A DNA stretch of 64,000 nucleotides from Sipunculus nudus (taxonomy: Eukaryota; Annelida; Sipuncula; Golfingiida; Sipunculidae): NCBI GenBank assembly GCA_026874595.1, contig CM049312.1, forward strand, positions 24,051,956-24,115,955, written 5' to 3'. The first letter of the stretch is position 1. Each line of letters begins with the position of its first letter. The translations under genes were made by a program, and so were the position numbers. Positions 11,741-22,100 of this stretch are shown piece after piece. Below the pieces are notes generated by a model. That model ran no database searches. It saw only the letters and a program-made list of their open reading frames with translations, and had not been told where the DNA came from.

Positions 11741-14440
11741 TTAGTATAGTCCGTTCCACCAACCGTGAAACACTGTTTTTTCGCGATCATTTTTAAAAGA
11801 ATTGAGAACGAACAAAGATTTTTGGTACAGAGATAATTGAGAATGCGACCTAATTTTCTGACAGAAAAAATGCCATAACCCGAGTTGACGTGACGTCATA
11901 AGCGGTGTTCCATTTTGCAGGAGATAGAATCCCGCTGTTTGGCGATGTGAGGTGGTCAAACAATAATAGCAGCTAGCACGTTACTATCATTAATAAATGT
12001 ATGGAGCCTCTGTCATATCATATGATTGTACATGAACGATGAATGGCACCCCTGCTCTCTCCCTTCGATACACTGTTTAAGAGTTATAGGAGATTCTTTT
12101 AAGTTTGAAAAAACCTGATACATTTACATCAACAATAACTGCAACATCTCGGCTTAAAAGGTATCGGTATCCATGCATCACAAAACAACCATGTATCACC
12201 TGAATGTGCTTATAACAGTGACACCATTCAAGTGTTATTTCCACCACCACCACCCATAATTTATATATCGATGCAAAATTACTATTCTTATGAAATTATC
12301 AGTGATTACAAGCAGTGTTTATAACATTCACAATATAAATGGTTAAAACGGTAAAACTTGGGGACACGTGTGCCCTATAAATTTTCTCCAGGCACGTCCC
12401 AACGCACCATCACCTTTTACAATGTATCACTGGCGGCTCTCTCAGCAGAGGTCACACAGTCCATTCAATCCAATGTCAATTTCAAGCTCCGCAGGGGTTA
12501 AAATTGTTAATTTAAGTGAATTCTTGTTTTCTTTTATCATAAATAAACAATTCCTCAGTGACAATGTTTGATTAGCCTTGCGTTGGTTTGTTTTGTACGA
12601 TTTCCATGGAAAAGGAAATTCTGGTGTTGCTAAAGGCCTTCTCTGAATTTAATGGTAATATCAGAAACATATTCATTATCACTTCCTTTTTTAAATATGA
12701 CGTTTTATTTCTGCCTTAATTTAGGCATAATCTACGGGCCAGAATAAACATTATAATTAATGTCTTGCGTGATTCCTACCTTGAAATGGGATCGTCTGTA
12801 TCACACTGCAAGTACACCCGGAACGGTCAGAAGTTAGGAGAATATTCCGACCAGTTCATTATAAGTGGGGGGTACCAAGAAGCGAGTATACAGGCAAGTC
12901 TACTGAAAATGATCCCAGGCCCTTATAAATTGTCCTCAACCTTTAATTCCAACAGTATTCAATTCAGCTGGAAAAATCCTACACGATGATATGTAATTTT
13001 TGTATGTGGAAAAATTATTTGTTCATCTGCTAAGGCAAAGAATTATAAGGAAAAGAGTGATTTTACCTATTACTGGATGTCCCAATTTGAGGGTATAATG
13101 TTTCCATGTGATCTACAGGTACATATTTAATTTTACTGATCATTTATTTCTAGATATAATAATTAAGGTATACTCATCAGAGTATTATATGGAATCAGTA
13201 ATTAAAAAAAAACTTGATACATCCGCCGCATATCTATATATGTATGCAGTTGAACTATGAAACTCTGAAGTGGTTAAAATAAAGCCTGGCATCCTCATTC
13301 TGTATAAACGAACGAAACGTGTTTCATCATATCCTGTTCATCAAGCTTTACTGGGAGGAAAATTAGTAACATTTTCATAAAACAATGGGTGAAGATGTGT
13401 CAACCCAATTTTATACATGGTCACAATAACAGGAAAATTATTGACGATGTATAAACGAATGATCGAACCTCATAGGACAATGTTTCAGCTTCCCTAGAAC
13501 AGTCCTATATTTGAAAGGGGTTTGACACATTGATATATTATAAATGTACCTGTTCTTTTGAATTTTGTTGATAAACAAATGGAGTATTTATGATAAAATC
13601 ACAATTCATTTCGTGAATTCAATACCATGACTATTAAGCGGACGGTAGCTTTTCATTTTCTTAATTTGCAATCCTTGCTTTGTTACCCACAGTTTGTGCT
13701 GCAATGGAGCCATGATGCCTACATCGCCTCCCATGACAGGGTACTGCCCGCGTGTATTACAAGTTGGCAAAATATATTAGCTCCTCCAAGAACAGGATTC
13801 CTGGAAGTGCAAAACACTGGTTTAATGAGGATTTACCTTAGGCTCTGGTAACAATGATGAATAATTTTCTTCAGACACATATGATGCGTGGAGAAAAATA
13901 AGCAATATAAATTGCGTCAGTTTTGGATAATTATGCCTTTTATGTCGGGTGTATATAATGACAAGTTGGACCACAGGCTACATGAATGAAACTGCCTGCC
14001 TGGCCATGTCCAGGGCTCTGTGTACTATGTTAAAAGACGGGCAGTATACAGTATATATACTTATATATCTTATAAGATATCGGAGCCTAGCTAGGTACCG
14101 AACACGGTGACTGACACCTGCTGACCTCTTCATAACGTTTATTCAGGAAATTCCACGCGACGACCGTGACATCACGGTTACGTCATTCCATTATGACGGC
14201 AAAGATTTCACATACAACGCCGTTCAGTTTGGCCAAGTTAGCTATGCACTTCTTACATAAAGTAAACAACACCTCAGCGTCGTGATGTAAGTTGTTTTTA
14301 ATACATTATCACTGACTTCATATAAAATTAGGTCGTTTTCTAGGCATTCACCATATCGCTAAGAACACAGATTATATATCAAGGTAGAAAAGAAAACGTG
14401 AAAAAACAGTATTTCAGGGTTGGTGGAACAGACTATAGTA
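11741..14440. mobile_element. 2.7-kb element with 45-bp terminal inverted repeats
   Basis: The left end 11741-11785 (TTAGTATAGTCCGTTCCACC...) and the right end 14396-14440 are inverted and identical at 40 of 45 positions. A further shared GACCTAATTTT lies deeper in both ends. No clear target duplication was found. The interior contains the exon-like segments A-D. Confidence 0.75.
12392..14260 (+). CDS. Candidate spliced gene of unknown family inside a TIR element
   Basis: Four exon-like segments face the same way. A (12392-12496) follows TTTTCTCCAG and reads TSQRTITFYNVSLAALSAEV onward. B (12725-12893) follows TTAATTTAG, includes INVLRDSYLEMGSSVSHCKY and ends at a possible GC donor, CAG|GCAAGT. 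C (13693-13740, perhaps longer) follows TTACCCACAG and reads FVLQWSHDAYIASHDR. D (14147-14260) follows TTTATTCAG, reads ITVTSFHYDGKDFTYNAVQF and ends SYALLT-stop. B to C to D join in phase 0, but A does not join B in phase, so an exon is missing or the gene is damaged. No start exon was found. I do not recognise the family; the segments alternate polar and hydrophobic residues, as in beta-rich proteins. The whole lies between inverted repeats at 11741-11785 and 14396-14440, so it may be captured or native transposon cargo. Confidence 0.4.
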
Positions 14441-15052
14441 ATCAAAATAAGCCATGACATGCCTGCACCTGATGATTATGACAATTGACATCGACATTCC
14501 TCTTACTTCTCCATTACATGAATCCTAAACATCATTATGTCCATCCGTATTCACCCATAACCTCGTCCATGTAGACCAGATTCTATACTCGCTCCTTGAA
14601 TCCTTTATGTCATGTTGATCACACATGCAAAGGTAATTAATTTTGCCATTTCGGAGCGACTGAGGGATCACTCACGCACCAGTGTGACTATTTACCGTCT
14701 GGGACGTCCGGAACTGTCCAACACCATCCAGGACTCCCTGAATACCGTCTGGGACCCAGCCATACTGCGCGGGACACCAGAACTAGATTAAAAATATTAC
14801 TTAAATGCATACAGACACTTAATGATGTTAAGTACACGATTTTATTGTCAAGATCCCAAGAACTATTGCTTTAATTAGCGACTGTACAGTGATTTTTGTT
14901 ATTTTTAATTACAATTCTATCTGTTTAAAGTGAGATAAAAGATCCCTTATAATTTCCACCCACATTTGTGCAAACAACTTCATACAGTATATTCATGATA
15001 GAATGAATTTATCACTCTCTCTCTCTCACTTTATAAAAATAAGTAACATCAT
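14441..15052. other. Repeat-derived DNA
   Basis: GGACTCCCTGAATACCGTCT (from 14731) recurs inverted near 16219-16250. ATCCTAAACATCAT with following text (14522-14570) recurs directly at 17692-17745. No gene is seen. Confidence 0.45.
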
Positions 15053-15330
15053 CAATATGGAATATAATTAAATATATCTATGAGGGTCGCATTTTTTTTT
15101 ACCATGAGGATGAGGCCTTTATTGATGTGCGTATTGCTGATAGTATTATGTATTGCAAATATAATTAATGACACATTTTGATTACTACAATATGGAATAT
15201 ATAATAAAATATATCCATGAGGGTCGGCTTTGTTAACCATGAGGATTAGGCCTTTATTGATATGTGTATTACTGAAAGCATTATGTAATGTAAATATAAT
15301 TAATGACACGATATGATTACAACAATATGG
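15053..15330. repeat. Two-copy 135-bp tandem repeat
   Basis: CAATATGG marks the unit starts at 15053, 15188 and 15323. Both units contain ATCYATGAGGGTCG and GGCCTTTATTGAT. Confidence 0.85.
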
Positions 15331-15544
15331 ATAAGCACACGGCATGTATCAGTGACAGCACCATAGACCACAGCCGTCAAACAGGGATGATAGTAATGGT
15401 TCAACGCATTGTATAACAAATCCTAATCACACCACTTGGCTAATTAATTATGTCAAACCGACAAGCGTGCAGGGTTTCAGTGGAGCAATTAGTGGCAGGC
15501 GGTTAGTGATCAAAGGGTCAGTTTTCCCCGACTTTCATCCTCGA

Positions 15545-16110
15545 CTAGGTGAGAATTTTTCAGGGCTAGTGCTATTGCCCTGGACGGTATATTTTGTGGG
15601 TATAATCACATTCTGAATACATATGATTACTAACTTATAAATAATAGTAACATGATCATAACCATGGCAACATAGGCCTACCAAACAATTTTTTTCTTAT
15701 TAAAAATATAATCGTAATATCTTTTGAGTGTTAATATTATAATATGTAGTATATTTATTTTGGCTATTGTGCATGGTTGATCTCAGGCCTGTTTGGGGCT
15801 GGTTTTTGTTGTCCCGTACGGTATTCGGGTTGGAAGAATTATATTCAGAATGCATATGATTAATAATATTAATAATAACAATAATAATAAATTTATTAAT
15901 AGATTAATAATATTAATAATAATAATATAATCATTAACATGGTGTTAAACTGATATATTCATATTAAAATATAATAATCATTAGCTGTGGAATATAATCA
16001 CTTGATCTTTGAGTGTTTTGAAATGCAGCATATTTCGTTATTGTGCATTTGTGTGCAACAGCCAGGTCTGTTTAGGGCTGGTTTTGTTGACCCGGACGGT
16101 ATACTGGAGG
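15545..16110. repeat. Diverged tandem repeat ending in GGACGGTAT
   Basis: Three unit ends of the form GGCTGGTTTTGTTG-CCCGGACGGTAT lie at about 15590, 15824 and 16102. Each is followed by AAT-rich sequence with GAATRCATATGATTA in the first two. The ATA/TAA-rich core of unit 2 has expanded. Confidence 0.65.
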
Positions 16111-16648
16111 CCCAGTCGGTCCCGGAAGGTCTGTATATGCATTTAAGTAATACTTTTAAGCTTATTCTGGTGTCTGGGACAGTGTCTTAGTGACCCAGGC
16201 GGTACAGCTATGTCACTGACAGTATTCAGGGAGTCCCGGGCGTCCCGGAAGGTAAATAGTCCAACCCCCCTTACGCACTGTCTCGACGAGGTTAGGAGTG
16301 TAGGCCTTTACGGACGGTATGATGATTGGGGCAGAATCATAGAAACCGGGCTACAGCCTACTGCCGGTACCTATGCACAACCAGTGTTGCATAAATTGTT
16401 TCCTGACAAAGGCTGATACCGGTACATCTGATTTTCCTGAAAAGTTCCTGTATTTCATTTTGATCCTAACTGGAGTATATTATATTGGAGGAGGGTCAGA
16501 GGAACCTGGGTTCTCTGCCTGAACAGAGCCCCCACCTTAGCTAAATTCTCCTGTTCAAATAGTAAATGGTTCCTCATATAATTTTTGCTATAGATGGTGC
16601 TTCAATCGCAGATATAAATGAACAATAATCACCCTTCCTGGTATCTCG

Positions 16649-16722
16649 TCTTCACGGCTCACTTAGTAGCGTGTAGGGCCCCTAGTCTAGAGATTGTAGG
16701 TTCAATTCCTGATTCAGGGGAC
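16649..16722 (+). repeat. tRNA-like SINE remnant
   Basis: It has a box A-like TTAGTAGCGTGTAGGG and a box B GGTTCAATTCC at about 16700. No cloverleaf of a functional tRNA can be drawn. Confidence 0.35.
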
Positions 16723-17038
16723 TTCTGGTATTCAGTAGTAGTTCATGTTAGAATCATTGATATGAGTGTAGGGACATCTACAGGGAAAAATAGGAGTTAA
16801 AACAGGTAGTGAGAAGAGGCAGTTTTATTTATGTTTTCATGTTCCTCAATAAAAGCGTAGCCCGGTTTATATAGTGGGTCCATATTCAGGGATACTGTGA
16901 TTCTGGACATATAAGTGATATATGTTCACACATAATTGTATAGAAGCACACTGTCACACAATGTGGAAAAATTACCTCTATCCATATGAAGGCATGAAAC
17001 CAGGCTGTTAGATCTATAATGCATTGATTTGTAGGTAC

Positions 17039-17466
17039 CGGTAATGGTGTAGTTTAGGGTTTTTTAATAAAAGGCTTATATTACCAATTGTTAATGCATT
17101 ATTTCCAAATTTGTGTGGTTCCATAATAGGAAGAAATGTATACTAATATAAGAATAAGGCATATATAGTGTAATAACGAATATATTTTGTATAGATAGAA
17201 AGAAATTGCTCAATTATAGCTTGTTTCACTGGCGAAGTCATGAACGTCATGCATAACATCATGGCGAAAGATCAAAATTTGAGCCAAAACAGTCAACTTT
17301 TAAGCCACAGTGACTCTCAAACAAGACCACCTTTCATTATATTACTCTCATTTTTCTAAAACAATACATCTTCTCTATATTATAGAATATTACTTTTGTT
17401 TATAATTTGCGTTAAATATTGTCATATAGGCCTTTTATAAAAAAAACCTAAACTACACCATTACCG
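17039..17466. mobile_element. 428-bp hairpin-type TIR element (MITE)
   Basis: The ends are inverted over about 48 bp: CGGTAATGGTGTAGTTTAGG on the left and CCTAAACTACACCATTACCG on the right. The flanks ATTTGTAGGTAC and ATTTATAGGTAT look like an imperfect 12-bp target duplication. The interior is AT-rich with no coding potential. Confidence 0.75.
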
Positions 17467-17475
17467 ATTTATAGG

Positions 17476-18779
17476 TATTTCATTTTGATAATTTTCTCTA
17501 GACCCCATATGATTAAGGTCCTTCTCTTCGGATCTGGCCTTATTCCAGTGAATGCGGACACATAGAGCAGGCTTTGGTACTACTACTATAAAACCCCCAA
17601 CAACCATAGGATATGTATGAAGTCTTAATGCTGCTTGCATTTTAATTTTGCCACTTAATTTTATCTGCCACTTATACACTCCACGACATAAATCCTAAAC
17701 ATCATAACATTGGTCCATATACACTCATAGTCATAACCTTGTCGAGACAGTGCATGAGTCACTCTGAAGCCTTCGTTGGATAGTGGCTGCCGTGCTTTCA
17801 TATGCTAAGAGAGTATGTTTCAATCCAACAGTGCACTACAGTAAGTAGACTGGTACTCCACTCTATTTTGGCCCTGCTGGTCTCAGACTGTCATAAGGAC
17901 AAAGCCGGGGGGAACAACGCCATCTTCAGGACTCCCATGCTACCATGCAGTTGTAACTATTGATTGTCAGGTAGACTGGTTCCAACAGGCATGCTCCATC
18001 TGGTTGTCATGGATGCTCATGCGGTCCTTGTTAATTACCAAAGAAGAGTTCTTGTAAGATAACATTCTTTTGTCATGTCCAGTTTATAAATATTAAGAGG
18101 GAGTTGTTGCACAAAAAGTTAATGATAGCTTATGTACCCAGTATATAAGTTTGATATTCCACTGTACATGGCATTGCTTTATCATTTATCTTTTAATATT
18201 ATCGTTATAATGTCACATGAAACGTACAGGTAATTTTGGGCATCTTCCCTGAGCAAATGAAATGTTTATTTTTCTCATTTATATACATATTGGAGTTGGA
18301 ACCAGCCAACTGGAAGATCAAGAGTTGCAACTTGGAGTACTGAAGATTTTCATAAAATTTTATAAAATGGTATAGACCCTACATGACCCAGTGATAGATC
18401 ATACAGTGCCATAACCTATTGCAATTTTCGGCATAAAACTTAGGTTTTGTGGTATTTTTTTTTATGTATAATGCAAGCAAACTAGAGAAAATTCTGAGTT
18501 TACTAAAAAACTTAATCCATAAGTTAAGTAGAGAATTATATGACATTATTAGCCTGCACATTTAGGCCTACATATCAGTTGACAAGATGTACACATATGA
18601 AAGTTACTCCTTCTAAAGAAACAATTATTTCCAATTACAGTCGGTAGAGTTCAACTGAACCATTTCTGATAAGTTAAAACAACAAGCCCTGCTTGGAGTC
18701 ATAATTTTTCTGTTTTAGTCACTAGATGGCACTCATATAGGGACCAGGCAGTAAATCTTATGCTAGGATTTCCATGATA
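17476..18779. other. Intergenic DNA upstream of CCDC148
   Basis: No gene is seen. The repeat phrase at 17692-17752 (ATCCTAAACATCAT ... CTTGTCGAGACAGTGC) is inverted relative to 16275-16300. Confidence 0.4.
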
Positions 18780-19094
18780 AATGACCCTGAAACCTAGGGT
18801 ATATCTAAAACCCGGAGATCTCCGGCCGGAGATCAAAATAAACCTGGAGATCGCGATATCTTAATTAATAAGGCAGCAATAAGTATTAAACGTTCCCCTT
18901 GACATTTCTAAATAACATCCGCATCGAATATGATACTTAATTTGCAAGTGCACAAAGTATTTATTCAGTTATCCACGGAAACCTCACCCGGAGACGACCC
19001 GGAGATCGTCCTGGCAAGATGGCGCACACTTGTATTTATCTTTTCAGTTTGTGTAACACACCAGATGGCAGCACTGTAGGGGTGCACGCTGGTC
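18780..19094 (+). promoter_or_regulatory. Putative CCDC148 promoter and 5' UTR
   Basis: The 300 bases upstream of the first ATG are richer in CpG than their surroundings. They hold CGGAGATC repeats, including a perfect 18-nt palindrome at 18817-18834. A YY1-like AAGATGGCG lies at 19016-19024, and CCAGATGGCAGCACTG at 19061-19076 resembles a CTCF core. There is no clear TATA box. The transcription start cannot be placed from sequence alone. Confidence 0.4.
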
Positions 19095-19155
19095 ATGATG
19101 AGCGGCCGAGACCTTCGTAGTTTTGTAGCAAATCACAGAATTGACCAGCCTCCAG
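19095..19155 (+). CDS. CCDC148: CCDC148 coding exon 1
   Basis: Encodes residues 1-20, beginning MMSGRDLRSFVANHR, and ends CCTCCAG before the strong donor GTAAGT. It leaves phase 1, which exon 2 completes as Glu. The N-terminus is poorly conserved in the family, so this exon rests on splice phase, the double ATG and the CpG-rich upstream sequence. Confidence 0.75.
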
Positions 19156-22100
19156 GTAAGTCATATAAGGCATGAAATTCACAACACTATGATAAGTTTC
19201 CAGGTGTATCTCTCACAGACATGAAATACACATTAAAATGGGAAACCTTCAAATTTTATAAATAAATTTGGAAAGGGGTATAACCACAGGCCCCTTGATA
19301 TCATAATCTTAGATAATATCACTGTAATGGTATTAAAGAGTAAAGGTAAGAAACAGTGACCAATGGTGTACATATATACTATTTATTCCTTACCTGAAGG
19401 CAGAGTTACCTGAACTAAGCACTTGTATGCACATAGCACTGGTCAAGTGATTCTGACTGACACAACATCAACCTGCATTCCAGTCTCTGATCCAGTATAT
19501 TCAGCAGCTGGCATGGACAGAGGGGCAGATTGTGGTATGTCTAATACACTAAAAAGCTTGAATCATACAGATAGGGAATCCAACCAAATTAATTCTACCA
19601 GTTCTCCAAACAGTTCTCTGATTTTGTGATTTACGGACTATTATAGGAACCAATAAGTAATGACACAAGGGGTGATGTCAAGGTAGAAGTGACTTTATGT
19701 TAACCAGACTGACTTGCTTTCTGGTATGTAGTTAGCCTAAACGATACAGTAGGCTGGTAAGTCATACACAGCCCATGGGAATGCACTGCAGTGAACATCC
19801 ATCCTGTTACCTCAGTACTGTTGTAAAGTGTAAACAGCTGGAATTCTTAACATTAGGCTGCAAATGAGCTCACAAACAAAATATAAATCCATCTCTAATG
19901 TAATCAGTCATTTTGCTGTGTTGACATCCAGTTACCTGTGCTGGACATGCTCGTGTTCATATGGTCAGAAATTCAACAAACATGCGGGTTGATAACCAAT
20001 ATGGTCAGTCAAAACAGAATTTTTCTTTCACATATGAGGGTTGTTAGAAAATACACAAGGTGCATGTGATCAGGTTGGGCCACGATTTTGCTATAATGCA
20101 CAGGAATTTAAAAAGTTGCAAGTATTTTTGTGCTAAAGGACTTGAAAATCACTTATGATCCCACATTTCCGTCTTTGTGAACTATTTCCTTCAGCCATTG
20201 TTCCTAACTAATGATGTATTAATATGCTCCTTCTCTGTAAAAAAGACAATACTTATCTTGAAATAAACACTTGAGATTGGTCTAATCTTTGTGCGAAAGG
20301 ATTCAAATGTAAAATTTTGTCCTACAATGAAATATTATTTGCATATTTTCACTGTTGTCATCTTTGATGACTGTTTGGTGAGAATAAACATGGCTGCCAT
20401 CAGGGGCCATCGACACAAATTGTTTTTAATGAACCTCCATTATACTTAAAGAAATTTCTATTGTATTTTGTTTATTAAATGATCTCAGATCTTGTTTTAA
20501 CAATGCATGACCATTATGCATTTGATGGGGAATTCCCATCACCCATGTCATGACAGTCGGCGGTCCCCACATGTGCCATGGTTCATAACAATATTTTGAC
20601 AGCCTTAGTCCAATATAATCTGCTTTGTAATGTGTGTAAATATTAAACATAAAAGAAAATGTCATATATTTTTAAGATTCTTTCAAACTTTTGACTAATT
20701 TGACCTATACATTGTTTATATTCTCAAAGTTGAATCATTGGTTGTCATTTCTATAAAAGTTGATGAGAAATAATGATATTTTACACTATTTTCATGATTA
20801 AAATAAAGATAAAAAGCTGCCTGCCTCCATTATTTTCAGAAAAAAGTGTCTGAGAAACATATAATTATTTTTTTTTTGCTTAAAACAAATTGGAGTATAA
20901 TTTTATATTTTGATCTGTACTTTATTGATTATAAAACAAAAGTTGGAAAGTAAATCTTGTGGTATCTATAAAAGGAAAATGCAACTTTGTGATGAGCAAA
21001 AAAATCTCACTTATTCTAAAACCCAGTCTAATCCCTGTTTAGACAATGACAAGGTGTCAAAAATGATGAAAAAAATTTACATACTTATCAAGCCTTATAG
21101 TGCAGCCCGACATACAAGATGTAAGCAGCTCTGATGCTAGTCAGTGACTTTCTATTATCAGAGGGCCAAATATTGTGCTAATATATAGTGTGCATTATAT
21201 ATACTGTCAGATTAGACATGGATTCATTGTACATGCAATGTATAATTAGTAGGCTATACACTGAAAGTTTTGTTCCCACCAAATGGGATTCACAGTTTTT
21301 CACAGAGATTTAAAGGCTTAGTCAGCCAATGCATTTGGAGAATTGAAGCTTGATTTTCTTTATATTTCAGAGCATCTCGTTGTCAGGGTTAAGGAAGGAC
21401 TGAGAAGCAACAAATACAAAGATGTTGACTATGAGGCATTGAAAGCACAGGCTGCAGAGAAAAAGTTCAAAGGTCATCTGTCACTGGTCAAGGTCAAGAA
21501 ATTACAGCAGGTTTCAAAACAGGGTATGAAATTACTTGTCTGATGATTTGTCTGATGATGAATCTTGAACAGACATTTTTTTTCTAGAGTTACTTCTTGA
21601 ACAGCTAAAGTTCCCTTGATATCTTCAATGTCTGTAGTGTGAAATGTGTGATGTCCACCATTATTTATTTTATTTATAAGATGAACATGTCATGTCAAAT
21701 TGAAGACAAGATTTATATGCAAATTGTGAAATGATTGATCATATGGTATATAAACCTTCAGTTTAAAGTTTCTTTTTCTTAAATTTATAATTTTTTATAA
21801 GCAGCTTTCTACCACATTACCTTTAGAGGTAGAATGAAATGTTTGTGGTCACATATCCACCATTTTAAGATGAACATGTCATGTCAAATTAAAGATGAGA
21901 TTTATATGCAACTTGTGAAATTATAGATCATATGGTATATAAACCTTCAGTTTATAGTTTCTTTATCTTAAAGATATAATTTTATATAAGTAGCTTTCTA
22001 CCACATTACCAAGATATTTTACAGTCAGTATGTGCATCCCTCAAACTGGGGTCAGTTCTGAATTTAATTGGAACTGAGTTGGAACTGAATGGGTACTTTT

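Noticed and set aside
19423-19629. 68-codon open frame in CCDC148 intron 1
   Set aside because: No acceptor gives the needed phase 1 and exons 1 and 2 join well without it. A donor-like GTATGT inside is likely chance.
20910-21134. 74-codon lysine-rich frame in CCDC148 intron 1
   Set aside because: It has no acceptor or donor in phase and no similarity to the family.
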